A stretch of 64,000 nucleotides of DNA from assembly GCA_003254925.1 (NCBI GenBank), contig QANZ01027585.1, forward strand, positions 146,355-210,354, read 5' to 3'. Source of the DNA: Chamaecrista fasciculata. Taxonomy: Eukaryota > Streptophyta > Magnoliopsida > Fabales > Fabaceae. The notes beneath the pieces were generated by a model. That model was given only the letters and a program-made list of their open reading frames with translations, searched no databases and was not told the DNA's origin. Both the position numbers and the translations under genes were made by a program. This document shows, piece after piece, positions 54,800 through 64,000 of this stretch (positions are counted from its first letter, which is position 1; every line of letters begins with the position of its first letter).

Positions 54800-56365
54800 C
54801 TCTCGCTTCTCTCTCTCTCTACAGTAATCCTATGCTTTGCTCTCTCCGGAAAACACCATTTATAATTATTATTATTTTTTTAAAAAAAAATTTTGTAGAA
54901 AGGCCTAACTCTCCAAAAAAAAACTCTCAAAGGGAAAGGGACTTCGACACGCCCCCTCACATTAGTCCCAAAAGTATGAAAAAGATATTAAATTGGTCTT
55001 ATTTATTTTAGATTGAATTTAAATATAAATAACGTATTTAAATTAGTTGTGTCAATTCAATTTAATATTTTTTTGTTAAATGATAATGTATCATTTAAAT
55101 TTTAATGTGAGAGAAGGAGAAGAAATCAGACCTAGGGAGAGATCAAGAAAAAAGAACTCTTTAGTTCCTAAAAAAATCGAAATGATAAATTATTTAGTCT
55201 ATAAAAAAGATTAATTAGTATTTTGAACTTTTAAGAACTAAACTGTATATTTTAACCTTTTAAGAATTGAGTTGTCAATTTAATAATCTTTCAAAAATTA
55301 AATTGTTAGTTTACTATAATATATATGTAACTAGATTCTTTTCGGAAAATTAATAGTCAAATTAATTAATCAACATTCTTAGGGTGACCATGAATATTTT
55401 TATAAACTTTCGATCCTGTATCAGTCTATTATCTTCGTTTAAGAATTATGAAGAATTAGTATGGTCATAAAATAATTATATTTTTATTTATAAAAAAAGA
55501 AGTTATGACCGAAATCTTAAAATAATATTAACCATGAAAAGCTCGATAGAAAGGAGTAATATTATCCAAAAATTACATTTTCCGATTATAAAATTTCATA
55601 ATTTTAGCCCATATCATAGTCATAATTATAATTAGGGCTTTTCGTGCTCTAATGGGCACAGAAATATATATGTAACGTTTGATTTGACATTTGTAATTAT
55701 TCAGTAACTAAATAGTATATTTAAATTGTTCAATGACTAAATTGTTAGAAGTGTGAAAATTAAAAGACAAAATAATAAGTTTTTACTTTCTTAAATCACA
55801 TCTACTCCTTTCTCTCTCCCATTATCTATAGAGTTAGCCAATTATCAAATTTCACATGTTTATTTCTTATTTTTTTAATTTTTAATTTAATTATTTTTGA
55901 CCAACCAAAAAATAAATAGATTATGATTATAATGTGCAATTTTTGTGTTTGACAAAACAGTTCAGATGTACATTGTGAGGGCCATAAAAGCCAGAGCTAT
56001 GAAAAATGAAATACTAAGACCTGAGAGAATGCTATTTTAGGAGAAAGAGAGACCTGAACATCTCCCCATTACCATTTACATTATCGCATATTTACAGTAA
56101 TACCCCTCTGACAGCCTGCAAAAATTCTTAATTCACCCATTGGCGACTTCCTTCCTTCCTAGCCCATATTAACCCCAAAAACAAAAACAAGTATATACAT
56201 GTGAATAATCATGTAAGCATTTCATCATCCGGAATACAATTATTCCCCACAGTAACCCCCTCTGTTTGTTTCCTTTCCTATGTGCTATGTCATTTTTGAA
56301 ATTTGGGGTTCATAGATAATCAACTTCCACCAGAAAGGGCAAAGCAACCACAAGGTGAAGGATAC
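54800..56365. other. Intergenic between two minus-strand genes
   Basis: The left part would be the promoter of the plastid protein gene (CTCTCTCTCT at about 54811-54821). 55140-55320 has decayed AACTAAATTGT repeat arms, and a Helitron-like end lies at 55632-55665. The right part holds the 3' UTR of the RKP gene. Confidence 0.5.
55632..55665 (-). mobile_element. Second Helitron-like 3' terminus, decayed
   Basis: The minus strand reads TTTCTGTGCCCATTAGAGCACGAAAAGCCCTAA then T. This is similar to the end at 50134-50167 but with mismatches in the hairpin and CTAA instead of CTAG. Confidence 0.55.
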
Positions 56366-59300
56366 TTAACCTGAGTTCTCACCGATTCGGATGACATCGG
56401 TTACTGTTGTATTGCAAAAGAAACATCTCTGGCAGTTCAAAAGATGCCTGGTTATACAGCCATGACAAGAACTATGCAAACAGGGCGCGATTCGGGCATC
56501 GGCCTCACATGCATAGCAAATGCAGCATATGCCATCGTCAATGATATCGGTTTCCTCCGAACAAACCATTTTCTCATGTTGAGCCACGGTGCGGCAAGTG
56601 AGAAGGCTCAGAAAATTCTCTAGCTGCTCATCCTTCGCAACATAGGAACCTCCCCTGGATAATCCATCCTGAGAAAATGAATGTATAATGTCACGATCAT
56701 AACTTTTAACAGATTAATACAAGCACTTCAGAGATTAGCAGAAGCAGCAGAATATCTAATTTTAATGCAAAACTTCAAAGTACTTGGGGGGATCAATGAT
56801 ATTTATACGGCTCTAGTGCCAGAACCGAAAATCTAATGACACAAAAGCATTGTCACACAAAAAGAAACAGACTCAAAATACTGCTTTTGTGTCACTAGCA
56901 TATTACTCATCCCACAACTGATATCCAAGAAGAGTAACAAAAGGCAATCCGAACGTTCAAGAATAGGTATCAAGATTCAACTGCATAGATAAAGGGTGAC
57001 AATGTCTAACCCAGTTATAACCCAGAAGATACTGGAATCCAGAATGTACGGTATCAGGACAGTCCATGCTTGCAAAGACATCCACAAGGTCATTGCTTTC
57101 CTGGTATTCTGCCATGTTGGAGGCATCCAATAAATTTAAGATTATCCCTACAAGAGGTGCCAATATCATGCCTCGATTTACTTTCTCTGAAGTTTGGCCA
57201 AGTCTTCTGAGTGACCTGAGAAAATGGGGCAGAATTAAATAATTAATCAAACATAGATAAATGAAAACTACTTACAGTTAATCCGTGTAGTTTCAATTTT
57301 TTAAGACACTGAAGCTAAAGGTCTCCAATTGGATCATAACAAATGTCTGAATAAACTGTATGCAGATATAGAAGAAAATGGAAAAGGACTACTTTTTTAA
57401 AGGGTTGCCTTTTACTTGTGATCTATAGATTCAATCCATAGGCTCAAAACTTACAGGTCAAAAAATTCAGCATCTGCTGCAGAGGTAATGTGATTTAAGA
57501 TAAATACAATCAACTCGGTCAACCTCCGAAGGTTTGTATCAGGTCCTAACAGGAATGCTTGAGGAATCTCCCGAGTGTAGAACTCTAAGATTCTTGCAAG
57601 ATTGCATGAAAGATCAAATATAACACAGCATTTCCTTTGCTGGAATTCTATTACCTGCCGAAAAAGAAAGGTATTTCAAAATTAATCGTATGAAGTGGAA
57701 GCCAACAGAACATTATCAGTGTAGAAAATCAGCAACATCAAAACATTATAAAATTCAATTTCAATCTTATGGACATGTCAAAGCTTGAAAACATAACTAA
57801 TTAACAACAATTAATTTAAACAGATCACCTACACAATAATGAGTGCATGAAAAACTGTTGAGTATAAAAATACTTCCCTACATCATTAAATGCATTGGAC
57901 CATACCCAGAAGAAATACCCAAATAGAAATTCTACTACCACTACAAAACTTAATCCAAGCCCCCAAAATAAAACAACTTGAAACCAAGTGGGATATTCAC
58001 ACCTGGTACTTTTCTTGCATTTCTCTTACAGAAACTGAAAATTCAGTCATGGTCCAGCTCAGTGTATTAAATAGTCGGTTTAGAAAAGCTGAGAACAATC
58101 CTTCATCATTTATGCAAGCTTCTGCTAGCAACCTCTACAGTAAATCAAATGGCAAAAATGAAAGAAGCACTCTGGTTAGAAACCAATCCAGAAAATAAAT
58201 CATTGATGTACAAGACTACAAGAGCATGATGTATACCTGGAAAAGCGCTGATGATGAAGATGATTCTCCATTCTTTGAAGAACCAAAACCAGAACCCTTG
58301 CATAATCGCAGAAGTATGTTTGTCACAGGGATCCAAGATCGGTTATCAAATGCTAATAGTAAAGCTTTTGGCATCCTTAGAGTAGCTGCTTCATTTCTCT
58401 CAAAAGCAGCCAAATGCTCCCTGTACTGAACCAGGACAGATATAGACTGAAGAAGAAGATCCCTCAAATCTGCATTAGCTATTCTTGGATCATTGAAATG
58501 GGTAACTACAAAGGTGACCTGATGCAAAAGATATCACAAGCAGAAGTTAAGAATCCATGATAAAAAAACCCAAAGCTCTTGTTAAATCAAAGGGGCAAGT
58601 GTGAGATACTAGTACTACAATTGATTATTAATTTGTTTGACTCCTTAAATGATTTTTACACAAATTTCATAACTGTAGACATTCATAACTACCGAATAAT
58701 TTGACAACCGCAGCTCTGTATAGTTACTATAGGAAAAATAATAATTTAACTAATTGATGTACCAAAAAATTTTTAAAAAATCATATTTAATCATTATATA
58801 GTTTTTCATGAAAAATGCTCAAGTCTCAAAAGTCCAAGTTTCCCATTATTTGTATTTCTTTATGGTCACCTTCAACCAAATTATTTTACATGGCATAATT
58901 ACCATTTTTAGAAGAAGCCCAACCCCACCATAGGCTTAACTCCTCAGCCAATGACCCCAGGTGCAAAGAATTTAAAAAATAATAATAAAATTCAATATTG
59001 ATTGTACTGAGTAAGAATTATTGGGAGATGCCAGTATGCTATTAGAGACATCATAAAAGACCCAATACTTATTTCAAAAATAAAAGTAGAAGTATCAGAT
59101 TATTTTATCGATATTAACAACCTGGAATATTTACCAGCTATTGCATTACATCTTTTACAAAGATTTCAAGACCAGACTTTAGTTGTGGATAATAAGGGGT
59201 GTTCGTGGTCCAGTCTAATTCGTGTTCGTGGTCACTATCCAATAAAAGCTCATAATCAGTTATATTAGAAACCTTACAAACCAAGGATCCTTACAGAATC

Positions 59301-62300
59301 ACCTGAAACAAACCACCATACTAGGTTTGTTCAGTTCGAACTCGTAGTTAATGGGTATTTAAAGTCCTTTCCATGATTGACTTGTTACACTTCACAAACA
59401 CAGAAAACAAGTTTTAATCTTTTACAAAGTCAAGTAACAACAGTGAAGTAAAATACCCGTGCATCTAACTTTTATACATGTGTGTATGTGTGCATAATAT
59501 ATGTATACATGATTTGGTTCAATACATATGATTCTATTCCACCCCCAAACTGCAGTTTGGTTTTGGTTTTGCAAACATCACTAGATAAATTGATTGCATC
59601 CAACAAAAAGAACGGAAGTCACAACAGTCAGAAAAAGTATAAATTTGAAGGTTAAAACAAGACACATACAAATGAAGTAAGTCCATGCTTTATGAAAATT
59701 GTCGAAGGAACAAATGGAGGATCACTTTTCCGCAATGCATGAAAGCAATCAACCTGTACAAGGGACAAAATGTTAAAGAATAAAGATCAAAGGAGTTTTA
59801 ACAACTGAAACAAAATTACTTCGGAGCATTTAAATTCAAGGCGGGCTGGATCTGTGTAAACCAACTCACAACTTAAATAGTTAAATCTATAAAAATTTCA
59901 TGCTTTTCAATAGTGCACCTCCCCAGAAACAATCACAGGCACATAATGCATAGCCTGAACCTAATCCATTAAGAACATGCAGCAATGTTGAACACAGACC
60001 CATTTTAATTGTCTAATATGCAACATGTAGGCAAAAAAGGAAGGAGAACCATTGAATTGAAAATCTTTCTCTGCAACAAAATGAGTTAAATTGGATGTTC
60101 AACTTCAACAAGTGAAATTACCAGAGCTTCCAGATAATATTCAGGGATGTAAACGAACACAGAATCCATTTTGCTTAGAACAAGCAGAAGCTGGACAACC
60201 CACATGCACATTGCATACATTCCTCTCTGCTTCCATCGAGAAGATAGAGAGACACGATACCTGTATAAATTGAAGTGAACCAAAGGAAACCAAGAGCATC
60301 AGCAAATCCGACAGTGATAAGGATTATTCAAGATTATCAAAGTTAAGATTTTGACACTTAAATGATTAAGGACGCTTCTACATGAAAAGCATCCAGAAAA
60401 AAAAATTATTGCATAAGAATAGCATAATGGACCTTATTATATTCAATTTAATCATTAGTCAGCCAACACAGAAACCCAAATAGTTCAATTAGTAGCAAAC
60501 CCTAGGGCTTATCATTTCTGTTTTTATTATTAGTTTCTCTTTTATGGGGAGGGGAAGGTTGTGGAAGCCAATATTTTGCTTTGGAAAAGCAAAGCATTAG
60601 TGAAAACTTTATAGAACCTCATGACATCAAAGCAGGGGCCAGTGACCATCCGCAATTTAAATACTGCTAAAACTAAAGGGACTTAGCCTTAGACTGGATC
60701 AGTCCCATAGAATAAATCAAAGAAGGGGATTTCGACTTAGATAAGACAAATACTAAAGCAAACATATTCAGACTGGATAGACTATAAAGGAAACTGCTAC
60801 TTGAAAGAAGGAGGAGGAGAAAAGGAAAAGACTAATAAACAGGTAGGGAAAGAATAAACAGAATGAATAAGAACGAGTTGAGAGGGCTCTCCCTAAGATC
60901 ATCTTACCAAGCACAATGTCTGACACAATCCATAACCTCCTCTCGATATTCACTACGAGCTTCTTTCAATTTCTTCAATTGCTCACCGCAAGGTCTATCT
61001 CTAATTTGTTTATCAGCTTCTTCAAGAAGAGAGATTGACTGTGACTGATGAGCCATGTAGTATGATGCCTACAAAACCGGATTAAATAAATATTTAAAAT
61101 AAGGATAACCTCAACAAATGGATATCCTTCCCCATGCACCCCTCCCTCCTCTTAAACACTAGCAAATCAGCATAAAATGTTTCTCATTATATTTTGCATA
61201 AAGTCATAATGTTTCTCATTATATTTTGCATAAAGTCATAAAGTCAGAAAAAAGTTAAGAACTCAATTGAGAAACTAAATTAATTCCATTTTGCACAATA
61301 GAGATCATGTACATTGACCCTTGGAACATGAAGAAATTAACTTCAGCAGGGTATACCTAATTATTTTGAGTTTGAGGCGCAGGGGAGTATGACAAATGTT
61401 CCCCACCATTCTCAAACCTTGAAAAAGTTAAGGCATTTCAGACATATCCAAGTCCCTTACCACTTAAGTTGATGGAAACTTCAAATAATTAAAGGTAATA
61501 ACATACTAATATTTAAAATGGTATAATCCAAAAGTGATTTTCCCAACATTATCTGTTCACCTGCTTAAAATTTGTTGTAAGACCAACATGATATAACCAA
61601 AGCAACATATCAAGTAGCTCCTCTTCTTGTAGCATAACTGTAGAAATATTACTCTCCTTTGGTACAGTCTTCATAGGGTGCACCCGATGAAAACTATACT
61701 CTGTTTCAGATTGATCACTGGAGCTAGGTTTATCAGTTATCTCATCATCCAAGCTCCGATCACTGCATTCTGCAGCAACGTGAGCAGATCTTTCTGGAAT
61801 AGAGCTGCAATGGCCACGAGAACCTTTGGCCATGTACCTAATTGGATCCTTCAAGATTCTTGAAAAATCAGCATCATAATTTGAACAACAGCAGGGCTTC
61901 AACCTCGATGCATGAGCTATTTTGCACTCTTCATCATCTGTGCAGCCTTCCTCCCACCGAACTACTTGGGTTTCATGGTCAATGGCAGGGTGAAGCTTGG
62001 ATAAATGTGTATAAGATCCTCCAAGCCTGGAAATATCAGTCCGATGTGGATCACTTTTCACAAATAATCCTACAGGAAAACTTTGTTGACCGCCTCTATG
62101 AAGAAAACCAACATCTGAACCATCAGATTTACAGCTCTTTAACCAACCACAGATATCACCCAAGGCAAATCCTTCAGATAGAAAATGAAGCACAACTGTA
62201 TAAACTGAAACAAGAACAGAGTTGTTTGAAACTCCAGGAGGTGGGACATTTCGATTTGCTCCTCTGTTCTTCAATAGAAGACTTCGTAAAAAAGTCCTGA

Positions 62301-64000
62301 ACACTGCCCCAGGTAACTGAGGAGGCAACGTGGGTGGTATGAATTGTATCACTAAGCGACATAGGTCCCTATGCTTCTCCTCAATCTTCATGCAGAAGAG
62401 GTATAATCAGAGAGAAGTAAAGAAAAATATTAAAGGCCAACAGAAAGAAGAAAAATATATACTATTTTACCCTGAGGGAAGACAAATGTTAATGATAAAA
62501 TTCCTGGTATGCATAGTAATTCAACAACAAAATGATTGACGTACTTAGGGGAAATGCCTATGTGTCATCTATTTGGCATAGTATTCTAGGGCAGTGTCTC
62601 ATGCTCTAACTTGACGTAACTATGATCGATAAGAAGTTATTATTAGATAAAAGTGAAAGAGACTTCACAAATCACAAAACATATATAACCAAGATATAAG
62701 ACAAGCATATATATTCATTTTGCTCATTTTTGTAAATTGAGCAGAGGCATAGGCACTTCCACAGATAAGCATTTAGAAATTATGTCAAATGATCTGTCAA
62801 GCAGATGTTTTAGACAAAATTAGGCCTCTCTTTCAATAGTAAAATTACGCAATTTTTCCATAATTATTTTAACTAATTTTTCTCCATAATCCTACCCAAG
62901 ATGTCTGCACATCTTGGCCTCTATGATCTTACGAAGACCAGCAGTCACGTGTCTGTCACCCACATGCTTTATCAGCCAATGGCATGGATTACTACGACAG
63001 AGCAACAATATATTTGTCAAAAAGAAAAAGGCTCGAGTCCTAACTCCATCAGTACATCTCAGTACAAAAAATAAAAGCAATCCTAAAACACATTGCTCAT
63101 TGAATGTCAATTTTTAACATTTTCCCCGTGTTACTATCTCAATATTCAGTTCCATTTATCATAAATTACATATTATTTTTAACAGTTAAAGCAACAATTT
63201 AATAATAAATATAAGAGCATGCATTTAAACCTTTCTTTGGTTATCCTCTGTTTGCTTGTTACATCCTCAAAGTTTCAATATAAGAATCATGAGACAGCAA
63301 AGTAAAAGACATTCAACTCATTTATTAACTGAAAATGAAGCTAATTCAACGAGAAAGATTTTACCTTGCTGATGGCTTCAGACAAAGCTGTGGTTGTCAA
63401 CATCATGTTACCTTCATAAGATGCATCTTCACATGAACCAGGCCACCAAACAGTTGGCATCATGGACTCAAGATCATATTTGTTAGGACTCTTCTGTGAC
63501 AGAAAGCCTTCAAACAAGAATTCGAAATCTGGGGACTTCCACCAAAGAACCATAAGTTCTTCCCGTCTCAATAGTTGACATAGCAAAGTCAGGTAAGAAT
63601 ATGATCCAGAGTAAGGGCAGTCAGTTAGAACCAGCGATGCCGTTTTACAACCGCAGGAAAGGGCATTGATGATGTGTTCAAACAGAAAATGTGATCCTTG
63701 GAATTCTAAAAGTGCATCCACAACTTTATCCAAGCTTGAATAATCATGTGGCGCATTCAATCCAAAAACTTCAAACATGAAAGACAGCAATGGGCCCCAA
63801 ACCATATACTCCGTGCTCCCAGCATCTGCTTCAAGTACAGAGAAAAACTCCTCACATATTGCATGAGAGACAGGAAGAAAAAACTCTTCCAATGAAGTGA
63901 ACCTCTTCAGTCTTCTCAATTTCTGAACTAAAGAATGCTCAGCTCGTTCCACAGAATGCATGCTCAAAAGCCTTGACCAACACTGCAGCAAGTGGGTCAC
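56366..64000 (-). CDS. RKP: RING-type E3 ubiquitin ligase RKP (KPC1-related), 5' end missing
   Basis: Ten minus-strand exons with GT-AG borders and consistent phases: 64000-63365 (open at the edge), 62385-61561, 61068-60908, 60260-60122, 59753-59670, 58518-58237, 58134-58003, 57654-57455, 57215-57011, 56668-56366. They encode the last 988 residues; Arabidopsis RKP has about 1,280, so roughly 290 N-terminal residues with the SPRY domain lie beyond the window. The C-terminus carries a C3HC4 RING (CCICYACEADAR, PCLHSSC, HGC, CFFC). KQRGMYAMCMW and EKYQVIEFQQRKCCVIFDLS are typical of plant RKP. RKP is known to bind the CDK inhibitor ICK1/KRP1 and promote its degradation. No stop or frameshift is seen. 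One intron (61069-61560) has a 32-bp tandem duplication. Confidence 0.93.
61177..61240 (+). repeat. 32-bp perfect tandem duplication in an RKP intron
   Basis: The unit starting atgtttctcattatattttg and ending gtcata occurs at 61177-61208 and 61209-61240, identical by eye. It lies in the intron between exons 61561-62385 and 60908-61068, away from splice sites. Confidence 0.9.

Overview
The window is nuclear DNA of a flowering plant, most likely a eudicot and probably a rosid. Support comes from an AT-rich background, GT-AG introns in plant gene families, a CYP78A cytochrome P450, a plant elicitor peptide precursor, an RKP-type ubiquitin ligase, plant L1 LINEs and typical plant LTR ends. Two assembly gaps are present: 31184-31714 (531 N) and 46742-46753 (12 N). 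Species cannot be told from sequence alone.

Layout. 1-4.7 kb: a minus-strand L1 LINE cut by an LTR retroelement, with about 1 kb of unexplained sequence between its two ORFs. 5.0-8.9 kb: a poly(A) retroposon, a MULE-like element and duplicated noncoding blocks. 9.0-10.7 kb: an intact two-exon CYP78A gene. 10.7-41.3 kb: a gene desert full of transposons. At least eleven short inverted-repeat elements with 9-bp target duplications (MULE type) could be delimited by eye, some carrying gene-like cargo. The desert also holds three solo LTRs with 5-bp duplications, a CACTA terminus, two further poly(A) retroposons and one tRNA-Leu(AAG) gene whose 3' end has been tandemly duplicated.

41.8-43.6 kb: a two-exon gene for a 171-aa small membrane protein. 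44.1-46.8 kb: a 5'-truncated LINE with a solo LTR inside its ORF2. 48.7-49.7 kb: a copia-type LTR fragment. 50.1 kb: a Helitron 3' terminus. 51.3-51.6 kb: an 82-aa elicitor peptide precursor (PROPEP). 52.5-54.8 kb, minus strand: a five-exon gene for a probable plastid membrane protein. 56.4-64.0 kb, minus strand: the last ten exons of a RING E3 ligase of the RKP/KPC1 family; its 5' end, with the SPRY region, lies beyond the right edge.

The host genes show no operon-like relationship. The two most interesting points are the PROPEP gene together with a neighbouring membrane-protein gene that shares its Cys-Leu-Gly-Leu helix motif, and the dense population of hairpin-forming MULE-like elements that could be sources of small RNAs.
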